Shown: positions 1 to 8,552 of the stretch, piece after piece | Position numbering within the stretch: the stretch's first letter is position 1 | Layout of the letters: each line of letters starts with the position of its first letter | Assembly (NCBI RefSeq): GCF_011039205.1 | Contig: NZ_JAAKEL010000008.1 | Span: 51,062-115,061 of the forward strand | Reading direction: 5' to 3' | From: Dysgonomonas sp. ZJ279 | Lineage (GTDB): Bacteria; Bacteroidota; Bacteroidia; Bacteroidales; Dysgonomonadaceae | Length of the DNA stretch: 64,000 nt | Made by a program: the position numbers and the translations under genes | The notes under the pieces: generated by a model | Databases searched by the model: none | What the model saw: only the letters and a program-made list of their open reading frames with translations | Told to the model about the DNA's origin: nothing

Positions 1-627
1 ACCCGTACCGGGTTCACCTATCAATATAGGATTATTCTTTGTACGACGACTGAGGATTTGAAGCACACGGCGAATTTCCTCATCACGGCCAATTACCGGA
101 TCGAGCTTACCATCACGAGCTTGTTGAGTAAGGTTGATCGCAAATTTCTCTAGCGACTGATAAGTATCTTCTGCCGACTGGCTAGTTACATTATTACCTT
201 TTCGCAACTCATTAATTGCCAGTTGTAATTCTTTTTCAGTAATACCTGCATCTTTTAATAGCTGAGAAGCAGAACTCTTTTCAGACAAAAGGCCTAACAA
301 CAGATGCTCGATAGAGACATACTGATCGCCCATCTTTTTAGCATAGTCCACAGCTTTATCAAGCGCAGCATTGCTCTCACGACTCAAATAAGGTTCGCCA
401 CCCGAAACTTTCGGATAGAGGTCTATTTCCTTACCAAGCAATGAGGTTAAATGTCCGGCATTTGTTCCCAACTTTTGAAAAAGGAAATTAACAATATTCT
501 CGCCCGTCATTATCGTAGCCATAAGGATATGAGCAGGTTCGATAGCTTGTTGATTTTTCTCTTTCACTATCTCAATCGCTTTTTGAATAGATTCTTGAGA
601 CTTAATTGTAAAATTGTTGAAATTCAT
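1..627 (-). CDS. clpB: ATP-dependent chaperone ClpB, N-terminal part (cut by window edge)
   Basis: This is the first 209 residues of the ClpB disaggregase, a cytosolic hexameric AAA+ chaperone that extracts polypeptides from aggregates together with DnaK. It starts at the ATG at 627 and runs off the left edge in frame. Residues 1 to about 145 form the paired Clp_N repeats (start [17 protein letters not shown], later [13 protein letters not shown]). The linker to the first AAA domain follows ([20 protein letters not shown]), and the window cuts the protein inside the Walker A motif (GEPGTG, residues 204-209). ClpC has a similar N-domain, but the overall pattern and the phrase [16 protein letters not shown] favour ClpB. 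No clear -7 box was found upstream. Confidence 0.93.
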   Translation of the reverse strand, partial: MNFNNFTIKSQESIQKAIEIVKEKNQQAIEPAHILMATIMTGENIVNFLFQKLGTNAGHLTSLLGKEIDLYPKVSGGEPYLSRESNAALDKAVDYAKKMGDQYVSIEHLLLGLLSEKSSASQLLKDAGITEKELQLAINELRKGNNVTSQSAEDTYQSLEKFAINLTQQARDGKLDPVIGRDEEIRRVLQILSRRTKNNPILIGEPGTG

Positions 628-782
628 ATATTTATTCTCCTTTCTTATTCTAATTTATATAACAATTATTTGATAATGAACGTTCAAATAATTTGCCAAA
701 CAATGTTTTATGACAGATTGTCAGTGAATTTTTAATCTAAAATATATATTGCCTTGAGAATAATTATTTAATAAGACTTTCT

Positions 783-790
783 TACCTTTG
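783..790 (+). promoter_or_regulatory. Bacteroidetes-type -7 box
   Basis: TACCTTTG matches the TAnnTTTG consensus and lies 27 nt before the start codon of the PLP enzyme gene. No well-spaced -33 TTG is visible. Confidence 0.55.
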
Positions 791-817
791 ATCTAAAATT
801 AAAAAGGTATAAAGATT

Positions 818-2080
818 ATGTCACAGGAAGATTGTAAAAATGAGAAATTCTCGACTCGAATCATTAGCGAAAAGTTCAAGAAACCCGATATACATGGAGC
901 AATCGGCATGCCTATATACCGCAATGCTGCCTTCGAATTTCCCAATTCGGAGAGTATAGCAGCAGCATTTCAGAACAGAGAAGAAATTACATCGCATACA
1001 TATTCGCGCATAACCAATCCATCGGTAGAAAATCTGGAGCGAAAAATACAAGCAGCCTCAGGTGCAGAAAGCGTAATGGCTCTGGCTTCGGGAATGGCTG
1101 CAATATCGAATACATTCTTCACTCTAGCATATGCAGGAAGCAATATAGTTACCTCGCCTCACCTGTTCGGAAATACATTTTCGATATTAAAATTTACATT
1201 GGCAGAATTTGACGTAGAAGTTCGCTTTGTAAACACCGACGACATGGAAGAAATAGCCTCTGCTATCGACCAAAATACATGCGCATTTTTTTGCGAACTG
1301 ATTACTAACCCACATATGGAAGTTGCCAATCTAACCGAGATTTCTAAATTGCTAAGAACCCGCAATATTCCTATGATTGTAGACTCGACCATTATACCTT
1401 GGTGTGGCTTCAATGCAAAGGAAGCAGGCGTCGACATAGAGGTGGTTTCGACGACAAAATACATATCAGGAGGCGCAACCAGTATCGGTGGTGCGATCCT
1501 AGACTACGGCACTTTCAACTGGGCACATAACCGAAAATTGAATAAGGTTGCCAAGAGTAGCGAAATGTCTAAATTTTCATTCAAATTAAAACGCGAAATA
1601 GCACGAAACATCGGAGCATGTATGGATCCCGACACTGCATACTTACAGGCGCTAGGAATGGAATCTTTACAATTGCGGTTCGAAAGAATGGCCGACTCGG
1701 CATACGAATTAGCACAATTTCTTTCGCAGCAAAAAGATATTCTGAAAGTAAATTATCCGAAACTGGAAAGTTCAGCTTACAAAGAGGTATCTGACAGCTT
1801 GTTTTCGTCTAATCCGGGAGCTATGCTTACTTTCAGCCTCGAGTCTAAAGACGCTTGCTACAAATTCATGGATCAGCTGCAAACTATCAGACGCGCAACC
1901 AATTTGTTCGATAATAAAACGCTTATAATACATCCTGAATCTACGATATATGGCACATTCTCATCAGAGATGAAATCCGTTATGGGTATAGAAGATAACC
2001 TACTCCGATTGTCAGTGGGCTTAGAAGATGTGAACGATTTGAAAGGGGATATCATTCAAGCATTGAAATCCTTACATTAA
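818..2080 (+). CDS. Cys/Met metabolism PLP-dependent enzyme (O-acetylhomoserine sulfhydrylase-like)
   Basis: This 420-residue, fold-type I PLP enzyme belongs to the Cys/Met metabolism family (cystathionine gamma-synthase, methionine gamma-lyase, O-acetylhomoserine sulfhydrylase). Visible family marks are YSRITNPSVENLE (about residues 68-80), ASGMAA (about 90-95), which contacts PLP phosphate, the conserved Asp in PMIVDST, and the Schiff-base lysine K214 in STTKYISGG followed by TSIGGAILDYG. The phrase around the lysine is closest to O-acetylhomoserine sulfhydrylases (MetY/MetZ). The exact reaction cannot be decided from sequence: direct sulfhydrylation and gamma-elimination of methionine are both possible. 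It appears monocistronic, with aroQ behind its own -7 box. Confidence 0.85.
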   Translation: MSQEDCKNEKFSTRIISEKFKKPDIHGAIGMPIYRNAAFEFPNSESIAAAFQNREEITSHTYSRITNPSVENLERKIQAASGAESVMALASGMAAISNTFFTLAYAGSNIVTSPHLFGNTFSILKFTLAEFDVEVRFVNTDDMEEIASAIDQNTCAFFCELITNPHMEVANLTEISKLLRTRNIPMIVDSTIIPWCGFNAKEAGVDIEVVSTTKYISGGATSIGGAILDYGTFNWAHNRKLNKVAKSSEMSKFSFKLKREIARNIGACMDPDTAYLQALGMESLQLRFERMADSAYELAQFLSQQKDILKVNYPKLESSAYKEVSDSLFSSNPGAMLTFSLESKDACYKFMDQLQTIRRATNLFDNKTLIIHPESTIYGTFSSEMKSVMGIEDNLLRLSVGLEDVNDLKGDIIQALKSLH

Positions 2081-2127
2081 TTTGTCTTAAATGTAAGGAA
2101 TGATTACAATACGAACGAAAAAAGTCT

Positions 2128-2135
2128 TACCTTTG
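2128..2135 (+). promoter_or_regulatory. Bacteroidetes-type -7 box for aroQ
   Basis: TACCTTTG matches TAnnTTTG and lies 51 nt upstream of the aroQ ATG at 2187. It falls in the gap after the PLP enzyme stop codon, so aroQ probably has its own transcript. Confidence 0.55.
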
Positions 2136-2186
2136 TTCTCCTAAACTGAACAGGAAAAGGTACTCACTTCTAAGTGATTGATTGAT

Positions 2187-2621
2187 ATGAAAATACAGAT
2201 AATAAACGGACCCAATCTGAATTTATTAGGCAAAAGAGAGCCTGATATCTACGGAAACGCTTCTTTTGATACATACTTCACTCAATTACAACAATTATTT
2301 GGTTCAGAATGTGAGTTGCATTATTTCCAATCCAATCACGAAGGGGCAATAATAGATAAGATACACGATGTCGGGTTTTCGTATGACGGTATAGTTCTTA
2401 ATGCAGGTGCGTATACACACACGTCTATTGCCATACACGACGCGATAAAAGCGGTGACAACTCCAACAATAGAGGTACACATATCAAACATACATACACG
2501 CGAAGAATTTCGCCACAAATCGATGATAGCACCGGCCTGCAAAGGTTCTGTAGTCGGATTAGGCTTATTCTCATACGAACTTGCCGTTCGTTATTTCGCA
2601 ATAAATACTCTAAGCATTTAA
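2187..2621 (+). CDS. aroQ: Type II 3-dehydroquinate dehydratase
   Basis: Dehydrates 3-dehydroquinate to 3-dehydroshikimate in the shikimate pathway; the type II enzyme is a cytosolic dodecamer. The protein has 144 residues, normal for the family. The GPNLN motif is at residues 8-12, the catalytic tyrosine is Y22 (PDIYG), NAGAYTHTS lines the active site, and EVHISNIHTREEFR carries the catalytic histidine. I chose the ATG at 2187. An in-frame TTG at 2178 would add only three residues and disturb the conserved N-terminus, which begins at MKIQIINGPN. Confidence 0.95.
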   Translation: MKIQIINGPNLNLLGKREPDIYGNASFDTYFTQLQQLFGSECELHYFQSNHEGAIIDKIHDVGFSYDGIVLNAGAYTHTSIAIHDAIKAVTTPTIEVHISNIHTREEFRHKSMIAPACKGSVVGLGLFSYELAVRYFAINTLSI

Positions 2622-2658
2622 AATATATAACTATATACAATTAAACTATTTTACTTTT

Positions 2659-4125
2659 ATGACTAAGAAAAAGACGAAAATTGTTGCTACAATTTCAGAC
2701 ATGCGTTGCGATGTTGATTTTATTCAGTCGTTGTATAATGAAGGAATCAATGTTGTGAGAATGAACTCGGCTCACATGACCGAAGAGGGATTTGTTAAAG
2801 TAATAACAAACGTACGTGCGGTATCTAAAACTATTGGTATCATGATGGATACTAAAGGTCCTGAAATACGTACAACTGCAACTACTACAGGTGAGAAAAT
2901 CGTTGTTAAAACAGGTGACAAATTAAGAGTTATCGGCGACATCAACGTACTATCTGCCGCTGAACAAATTTCTGTGTCATACCCAAGTATAGTAAAAGAT
3001 GTTTCTGTAGGAAACCTTCTTCTTATCGACGATGGTGAAACAGCACTTAAAGTTATCGAAAAAACTGCTGATGCATTGATCGTTGAAGTACAAAACGATG
3101 GTACTATCGGAAGTCGCAAGAGCGTTAACATCCCTGGTGTTAGCATCAACTTGCCTTCAATCACTGAAAAAGATAAAAAATGTATCGAAATTGCTATCAA
3201 ATATGGTGCGGACTTTATTGCTCACTCATTTGTTAGACATAAAGGTGACGTATTAGATGTTCAAAAAATCCTTGATGCTCACAACAGCGATATCAAAATC
3301 ATTGCTAAAATTGAAAACCAAGAAGGTGTTGATAACATCGACGAAATCTACGAATATGCTTATGGCGTAATGGTAGCTCGTGGTGACCTAGGTATTGAAG
3401 TTCCACAAGAAAAAATCCCTGGAATCCAACGCTTACTTATCCGTAAGGCTATAGAATACAAAAAACCGGTTATCGTTGCTACTCAAATGTTGCATACTAT
3501 GATCGAAAATCCTCGTCCGACTCGTGCCGAAGTTGCCGATATTGCAAATGCAGTATATTACGGAACTGATGCTGTGATGTTGAGCGGAGAAACTGCTTAT
3601 GGTAAATACCCAATCGAAGCTGTTCGCACAATGGCTCAGGTAGCTGCTGCTGCAGAAGAATCTAAACTAGAAGAAAAAGTAACTCCGGTTCCTTTCAAAG
3701 ACGAAGAGTATGACACTACTTCATTCTTAGCTAAACAAGCTGTAAAAGCTGCCACTCAACTAGGAATTAGCGCTATTATCACTGATAGCTTCACAGGTCG
3801 CACTGCTCGTACTCTAGCTGCTTTCCGTAGCAAGAGCCCAGTATTTGCTATCTGCTGTAAAGAAGAAGTTGCTCGTCAACTATCTGTATGCTATGGTGTA
3901 CATGCATCTCACCAAGAATCGACAGGTTTCACTACTCACAAGCATAAAGAATATTTCTTGAAAGCTCTTAACCACATGTTAGATCTTAAAGCTATCACTA
4001 AACAAGATGATGTTGCTTATCTAAGCGGATCATTTGGTGAAGGTAAAGGAACATCTTTCCTTGAAATCAACAATGTAGGTCGTGTAGTAGATTCTAAAGA
4101 TGCTTTCGAAGTACCAGTTGATTGA
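2659..4125 (+). CDS. pyk: Pyruvate kinase
   Basis: Catalyses the last step of glycolysis, phosphoenolpyruvate plus ADP to pyruvate plus ATP. The 488-residue protein shows the order of the family: N-terminal TIM barrel with DTKGPEIRT, the B domain (about residues 72-165), the active-site segment KIIAKIENQEG, the metal-binding segment MVARGDLGIEVP, and VATQMLHTMIENPRPTRAE. The C-terminal domain (about 350-488) includes the SFTGRTAR loop. Codon use (many GGT, CGT, ATC, AAC, GTT) is more biased than in its neighbours, which suggests strong expression. The gene is followed by a strong hairpin terminator, so it is probably transcribed alone or with aroQ, 37 nt upstream. Confidence 0.97.
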   Translation: MTKKKTKIVATISDMRCDVDFIQSLYNEGINVVRMNSAHMTEEGFVKVITNVRAVSKTIGIMMDTKGPEIRTTATTTGEKIVVKTGDKLRVIGDINVLSAAEQISVSYPSIVKDVSVGNLLLIDDGETALKVIEKTADALIVEVQNDGTIGSRKSVNIPGVSINLPSITEKDKKCIEIAIKYGADFIAHSFVRHKGDVLDVQKILDAHNSDIKIIAKIENQEGVDNIDEIYEYAYGVMVARGDLGIEVPQEKIPGIQRLLIRKAIEYKKPVIVATQMLHTMIENPRPTRAEVADIANAVYYGTDAVMLSGETAYGKYPIEAVRTMAQVAAAAEESKLEEKVTPVPFKDEEYDTTSFLAKQAVKAATQLGISAIITDSFTGRTARTLAAFRSKSPVFAICCKEEVARQLSVCYGVHASHQESTGFTTHKHKEYFLKALNHMLDLKAITKQDDVAYLSGSFGEGKGTSFLEINNVGRVVDSKDAFEVPVD

Positions 4126-4157
4126 CTGTTAAGAATAGAAATTAATCTATAATATTA

Positions 4158-4191
4158 AATGAGATAATAACAGCTTTGTTATTATCTCATT
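4158..4191 (+). terminator. Rho-independent terminator after pyk
   Basis: Perfect 15-bp stem (4158-4172 with 4177-4191), 4-nt loop GCTT, followed by a T-rich tract (TGTTTTT). Confidence 0.9.
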
Positions 4192-4247
4192 TGTTTTTAT
4201 GGAGATTTAAATTGAATCATTAGCTTTGTGAAACATTAAAATGAGTT

Positions 4248-4892
4248 ATGAGTTTAGAACACGATGAGGCAATAGAAAATTACATCCTTTCCCATATAGA
4301 TGAGGAAGGTGATTTATTGAAACAACTGAACAGAGATGCCCATGTCAATCTACTTCGCCCACGCATGTTATCAGGGCATCTGCAAGGGCGATTACTAAAA
4401 ATGTTCTGCCGGCTGATACAACCAAAATACATTCTCGAAATAGGTACCTACACTGGCTATGCAACTCTATGTCTAGCAGAAGGAGCTACTGACGATGCCG
4501 AAATACATACATTAGAAGTAAATGATGAACTGGAAGATTTTATTCTGAAATACTTACATCAAACTAAATTAAAAGATAAAATACATCTGCATATAGGTGA
4601 TGCTATGGAAATAATACCGACCATCGATTGCACTTTCGATCTGGTATTTATCGATGCCAATAAGCGTACTTACATCGAATATTACGATCTCATTTTTGAC
4701 AAAGTTCGCTCGGGAGGCTTGATCATAGCAGATAATACACTTTGGGATGGTAAAGTATTGGATACAGCGAAGCCTTCGGATAAGCAGACAATCGGCATTC
4801 AAAAATTCAATGACATGATAGCAAAAGATAGTCGTGTAGAGAAAGTTATTTTACCCATGCGAGACGGATTAACACTGATTTGGAAAAAATAA
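4248..4892 (+). CDS. Class I SAM-dependent O-methyltransferase (COMT/CCoAOMT-like)
   Basis: A 214-residue cytosolic methyltransferase of the O-methyltransferase family 3 type. The SAM-binding motif I is ILEIGTYTGYATLCLAEG (about residues 64-81). DLVFIDANKRTYIEYYD is the motif with the metal-binding Asp typical of divalent-cation-dependent catechol or caffeoyl-CoA O-methyltransferases, and GGLIIADNTLWDGKV completes the metal site. The bacterial substrate is unknown; small catechols or modified nucleosides are possible (TrmR-like enzymes belong here). It starts at the ATG at 4248; an ATG at 4241 is out of frame. rbfA follows after 47 nt, with its own -7 box between them. Confidence 0.85.
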   Translation: MSLEHDEAIENYILSHIDEEGDLLKQLNRDAHVNLLRPRMLSGHLQGRLLKMFCRLIQPKYILEIGTYTGYATLCLAEGATDDAEIHTLEVNDELEDFILKYLHQTKLKDKIHLHIGDAMEIIPTIDCTFDLVFIDANKRTYIEYYDLIFDKVRSGGLIIADNTLWDGKVLDTAKPSDKQTIGIQKFNDMIAKDSRVEKVILPMRDGLTLIWKK

Positions 4893-4916
4893 TTCTTTCA
4901 GAAACTATTTACTGCT

Positions 4917-4924
4917 TACCTTTG
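4917..4924 (+). promoter_or_regulatory. Bacteroidetes-type -7 box for rbfA
   Basis: TACCTTTG matches TAnnTTTG and ends 15 nt before the rbfA ATG at 4940, which implies a very short 5' UTR. Confidence 0.5.
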
Positions 4925-4939
4925 TAAAAAATAAAAACA

Positions 4940-5293
4940 ATGGAATCAACAAGACAACAAAAAATAAACAGACTCATTCAGAAAGAAATGGGTGAGATAT
5001 TTCTGAAAGATGCACGCCTGATGCAAGGCATTCTTATATCGGTAAGCGAAGTACGCGTAAGTCCAGATTTGGGCTTGGCGAAGGTCTACCTAAGTATTTT
5101 CCCTTCTGAAAAAGGCAAGGAATTGGTAGAGAATATAAAAGCAAATATGAAAGCTGTTCGCTTCGAATTAGGACAACGCCTTGGCAAACAGCTAAGAATA
5201 ATACCCGAATTGGCTTTCTATCTGGATAATTCGCTTGACCATCTTGAAAATATAGATAAATTGTTAGGCACAAATAACAAGCCAGAAGAGTAA
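4940..5293 (+). CDS. rbfA: 30S ribosome-binding factor A
   Basis: RbfA binds immature 30S subunits and assists late 16S rRNA 5'-end maturation. The 117-residue protein has the family's KH-like fold. Features visible are R-QQKINRLIQKEMGEIF near the N-terminus, the strand pattern VRVSPDLGLAKVYLSIF (about residues 39-55), and the C-terminal LRIIPELAFYLDNSLD followed by the family's basic or acidic end. The downstream permease gene starts 2 nt after the rbfA stop codon, so the two are probably translated from one mRNA. Confidence 0.93.
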   Translation: MESTRQQKINRLIQKEMGEIFLKDARLMQGILISVSEVRVSPDLGLAKVYLSIFPSEKGKELVENIKANMKAVRFELGQRLGKQLRIIPELAFYLDNSLDHLENIDKLLGTNNKPEE

Positions 5294-5295
5294 AT

Positions 5296-6510
5296 TTGAA
5301 ACTGTCGCTCTACATAGCCAAGCGTTACCTCTTCTCCAAGAAATCGCATAATGCCATCAATGTCATATCCATGATATCGGTGTGTGGAATTGCTATAGCC
5401 ACAATGGCACTAGTATGTACACTATCGGTATTTAATGGTTTCACCAATGTAGTAGCAAAATCATTCAGTTCGTTCGACCCCGAACTACAAATCACTCCTG
5501 CACAAGGAAAAGTATTCGATTCCACCGACCCTAAAATATTAAAAGTAAAACAACTTGCTGAAATATCTTTGGTGTCGGAATCGCTAGAAGAGAATGCTTT
5601 ATTGAGATTTGAAGACAGACAAGACCCAATTCTTTTAAAAGGGGTATCATCCGAATTCGTAAATCTGGCAGATATAAATAAGCTCATAATAGATGGCGAA
5701 TTTATGTTGCGGGAAGGTGACATCGATTACAGTGTAATAGGTGCAGGGCTAGCAATGTATATGGGCACACGCGCCGGCTTCCTGTCCCCTCTGGAAATAT
5801 ACATACCAAAGAGAAACGAAAAGATAAATCTGGCAAATCCATCTACAGCATTTACCCGCTCCGAAGTTTATGTTAGTGGCGTTTTCGCTCTCAATCAGGC
5901 AAAGTATGATGATCAGATGCTTATCGTATCTATTGATTTGATGCGCGAACTACTCCATTACGACACAGAAGTATCGTCGCTTGATATAAAAATAAAAGAA
6001 GGTGAATCTTTGGAAAATGTCCGCCACAAGATAGAAGGGATATTGGGCAATGATTATTTGGTGAAAGACCGCTTTGAACAACAGGAAGACCTTTTCCGAA
6101 TGGTGAATGTTGAAAAATGGGTTACTTTCCTCATTCTCGCCATTATATCTATGATAGCGATATTTAATGTTGTAGGCTCCTTATCTATGTTGATTATAGA
6201 AAAAACGGCAGACATCAAGATTCTTCAAAGCATGGGCGCCAATAACAAACTGATAACAAATATATTTTTATTAGAAGGTTGGCTGATAACCTTTATAGGT
6301 GGAATAGCCGGACTTATTATCGGAATCATCATTTGCCTTCTTCAACAATATTTTGGCATTCTGAAACTAGGCGATGCAGGCACATTTGTAATAGATTCAT
6401 ACCCTGTATCGGTACAAATGCTGGATATCCTTCTGATATTCGTAACTGTAAATATTATCGGCTTTCTTGCCGTACTTTATCCGGTGAACAATCTGCGGAA
6501 AAATCTGTAA
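5296..6510 (+). CDS. FtsX/LolC-LolE-type ABC transporter permease
   Basis: A 404-residue inner-membrane permease of the MacB/LolCDE superfamily. It has one N-terminal membrane helix (about residues 18-45, NVISMISVCGIAIATMALVC), a large periplasmic MacB-PCD-like domain (about 48-270), and three C-terminal helices (about 275-300, 325-350 and 370-395). This is the topology of LolC/LolE, which pass lipoproteins to the outer-membrane sorting route; the ATPase partner is not nearby. The start is a TTG at 5296, only 2 nt after the rbfA stop. It keeps the conserved N-terminal KLSLYIAKRYLFSKK, which the first internal ATG (residue 26) would remove. It ends 9 nt from a convergent GNAT gene with no obvious hairpin between. 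Confidence 0.85.
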   Translation: MKLSLYIAKRYLFSKKSHNAINVISMISVCGIAIATMALVCTLSVFNGFTNVVAKSFSSFDPELQITPAQGKVFDSTDPKILKVKQLAEISLVSESLEENALLRFEDRQDPILLKGVSSEFVNLADINKLIIDGEFMLREGDIDYSVIGAGLAMYMGTRAGFLSPLEIYIPKRNEKINLANPSTAFTRSEVYVSGVFALNQAKYDDQMLIVSIDLMRELLHYDTEVSSLDIKIKEGESLENVRHKIEGILGNDYLVKDRFEQQEDLFRMVNVEKWVTFLILAIISMIAIFNVVGSLSMLIIEKTADIKILQSMGANNKLITNIFLLEGWLITFIGGIAGLIIGIIICLLQQYFGILKLGDAGTFVIDSYPVSVQMLDILLIFVTVNIIGFLAVLYPVNNLRKNL

Positions 6511-6519
6511 ACATTCAAA

Positions 6520-7005
6520 TCAAAGTATCAATTGCCAGAATTCTACATCAATAAGGCGATTGAATTTCTTTCCTGATTCTTTAAAATTGCCAACCAATCT
6601 AAAATTAAACTTTTCATGCAGTCGCTGACTCTCCCTGTTGGGTAAAGATATCACGCCAATAAGCGAATGTATATTGATTGCTTTCGCTCTCATAATAAGT
6701 TCTCTGTATAAAATACTGCCCACACCGCTACCTATCATTTCATGATCGAGATAAACACTCGTCTCTAATGAAATATCGTAAGCCGAACGCTCCCTCCAAT
6801 TATTAAGATAAGCATAGCCTATCACCTTACCCTCTTTCTCATATACAAAATAAGGGAAACCTTTCCCTTGCACTTTCAGTATACGTTGAGCTATATCCTC
6901 TTCGCTTACCAACTTTTCTTCGAAGGTGATAATGGTATCTTTAATATAGTAATTATAGATTTCTGCAATTCTTTTTGCATCGTCAAGTTGTACTTCTCTT
7001 ATCAT
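6520..7005 (-). CDS. GNAT-family N-acetyltransferase (phosphinothricin/methionine-derivative acetyltransferase type)
   Basis: A 161-residue GCN5-related acetyltransferase that transfers acetyl from acetyl-CoA to an amine. The N-terminus IREVQLDDAKRIAEIYNYYI and ITFEEKLVSEEDIAQRI are typical of the phosphinothricin acetyltransferase branch. VYLDHEMIGSGVGSILYREL contains the acetyl-CoA pyrophosphate-binding loop (usual form Q/RxxGxG/A). The C-terminal half matches the family (GVISLPNRESQRLHEKFNF). I chose the ATG at 7005; the longer frame begins with a TTG at 7014. The substrate is unknown. It is convergent with the upstream permease gene and flanked on its 5' side by a long palindromic element. 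Confidence 0.85.
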   Translation of the reverse strand: MIREVQLDDAKRIAEIYNYYIKDTIITFEEKLVSEEDIAQRILKVQGKGFPYFVYEKEGKVIGYAYLNNWRERSAYDISLETSVYLDHEMIGSGVGSILYRELIMRAKAINIHSLIGVISLPNRESQRLHEKFNFRLVGNFKESGKKFNRLIDVEFWQLIL

Positions 7006-7043
7006 TTTAACCAACCATTATTTTAAGATTTTCGAAGTGTAAA

Positions 7044-7285
7044 TATATTCAGTTTTTCTTTAATTAAACGTGAATTCAACATAAGAAAAAAAGAAATAAA
7101 AGCTTCATTCGATTCTGTCATCCCGATACGCAGTGAGGGATCTGCTTTTCTATAACAAGGAGCAGTTGAGATCCCTCACTGCGTATCGGGATGACAGAAT
7201 GAGCGAAAGATAGGTTGAGACTCACAACTCATATTCCAATGATTTAATATCTAATTCACGTTTAATTAAATAAAATCTGAATGTA
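7044..7285. repeat. Nested palindromic (MITE-like) element in the 410-bp gap before engB
   Basis: Two sets of inverted repeats are nested here. The outer arms are 7044-7076 and 7253-7285: 33 nt each, 30 matching, with an 18-nt perfect core TTTAATTAAACGTGAATT at 7059-7076 and 7253-7270. The inner arms are 7112-7142 and 7170-7200: 31 nt each, fully complementary, starting ATTCTGTCATCCCGATACG, with a 27-nt loop. There is no ORF inside. The core motif recurs in degenerate form at 38151-38227. The rest of the 7015-7424 gap holds only a weak TATTTTCG -7-like box at 7390-7397 before engB. Whether it is a mobile remnant or a structured intergenic repeat cannot be decided from one window. Confidence 0.85.
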
Positions 7286-7424
7286 ATATCTGTCAATATA
7301 GCCGTGATTTAGCGTAACACTCATCAAAAGAAATAGGAATCTGCAACCTTAAGATCCATATACGTTACCCAATATTCATAATTTTAGTGTATTTTCGTGT
7401 AATCAAATCAATCTCAATCAGAAG

Positions 7425-8030
7425 ATGATAATTAAAGACGCTAAATTTCTAATAAGCAATACCGATTATAAACTTTGCCCGCAAGATGGCAGAGCAGAAT
7501 ATGCTTTTATCGGACGTTCCAATGTAGGTAAATCCTCTTTGATCAATATGATCACCAATCGCAACGGACTGGCTATGACATCGTCGAAGCCCGGAAAAAC
7601 CCAATTGATAAACCATTTTATCATAAACGATGAATGGTATCTGGTCGATCTGCCCGGATATGGATATGCCCAACGAGGAAAAGACGGACGTGAACAGATA
7701 CGTAAAATCATCGAAAGTTATATATTAAACAGAGAAGATCTTACGTGCCTTTTCCTCCTACTCGACTGTAGGCACGAACCTCAAAAAGTAGATATGGATT
7801 TCATGAACTGGCTAGGAGAACTAGGTGTGCCATTTTCGATCATATTCACTAAGATCGACAAGATCAGCAAAAGCCGCCTAAAAGAAAATATTGCTGCATA
7901 TACCGACAAACTAAAGGAAACATGGGAAGAACTGCCTCCTATATTCTACACATCAGCCGAAGCGAGAGTAGGTGCAGATGAAATACTCAACTATATAGAT
8001 CAGATTAATAAGGATTTACAATCAAAATGA
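7425..8030 (+). CDS. engB: Ribosome biogenesis GTP-binding protein EngB (YihA/YsxC)
   Basis: An essential small GTPase that helps assemble the 50S subunit. The 201-residue protein carries all G motifs: G1 GRSNVGKSS (about residues 30-38), a G2 threonine in KPGKTQ, G3 DLPGYG (about 75-80), G4 TKID and G5 TSAEA. The start ATG at 7425 matches the family N-terminus [11 protein letters not shown]. The next gene, guaD-like, overlaps the stop codon by 4 nt (ATGA), so the two are translationally coupled. Confidence 0.96.
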   Translation: MIIKDAKFLISNTDYKLCPQDGRAEYAFIGRSNVGKSSLINMITNRNGLAMTSSKPGKTQLINHFIINDEWYLVDLPGYGYAQRGKDGREQIRKIIESYILNREDLTCLFLLLDCRHEPQKVDMDFMNWLGELGVPFSIIFTKIDKISKSRLKENIAAYTDKLKETWEELPPIFYTSAEARVGADEILNYIDQINKDLQSK

Positions 8031-8509
8031 AAAAACAAGACAAAATAAACCCTGAATATATGCTCAAGGCCATAAAATGGGCAGAAAAAAGCGTAACCAA
8101 AGGTGGTGGCCCCTTTGGAGCGGTTATCGTAAAAAATGGTGAGATAGTAGCACAAGGTCACAACTGTGTAACATTACATAACGATCCGACGGCACATGCC
8201 GAAGTTACCACAATACGTAAAGCTTGCAAAAAACTGAATACTTTTGATTTAGCTGGCTGCGAAATATATACATCGTGCGAACCATGCCCCATGTGTCTTG
8301 CTGCAATTTATTGGGCACGAATAGATAAGATATATTACGGATGCACAAAAGACGATGCTAAGAATATAGGCTTCGACGACTCGTTTATCTACGAGCAAAT
8401 AGATTTGAAACCCGAGGACAGGAGCATTCCTGCAAAGCAAATTCTTCACGATAAAGCAATAGTCGCTTTTCAAAAATGGGAAGAGAAAGAGGATAAAATA
8501 GAATATTGA
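8027..8509 (+). CDS. guaD: Guanine deaminase (cytidine-deaminase fold)
   Basis: A 160-residue zinc deaminase of the CDA superfamily. The zinc site is visible: HAE (T-AHAEVT, about residues 53-58) with the catalytic Glu, and PCPMC (about 84-88). Resemblance to Bacillus subtilis GuaD runs throughout: [66 protein letters not shown], and a C-terminal Glu-Tyr that closes the active site in GuaD. This argues for guanine to xanthine deamination in purine salvage rather than tRNA adenosine deamination (TadA). It overlaps engB by 4 nt. Confidence 0.85.
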   Translation: MKKQDKINPEYMLKAIKWAEKSVTKGGGPFGAVIVKNGEIVAQGHNCVTLHNDPTAHAEVTTIRKACKKLNTFDLAGCEIYTSCEPCPMCLAAIYWARIDKIYYGCTKDDAKNIGFDDSFIYEQIDLKPEDRSIPAKQILHDKAIVAFQKWEEKEDKIEY

Positions 8510-8552
8510 AAAATACAACCCTGATATATCATTATACCTAAATCTGAGTACA

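Noticed and set aside
451..735. 94-residue open frame antisense to the clpB start region
   Set aside because: It crosses the clpB start on the other strand, is Ile/Tyr/Phe-rich from AT-rich DNA, and has no supporting signal.
2425..2640. 71-residue frame antisense to aroQ
   Set aside because: Inside a clear aroQ gene; no family signature.
5296..6510. FtsX of the division complex as name for the LolC/E-type permease
   Set aside because: It is 404 residues with a large periplasmic MacB-type domain, unlike the 292-residue FtsX at 47400-48278.
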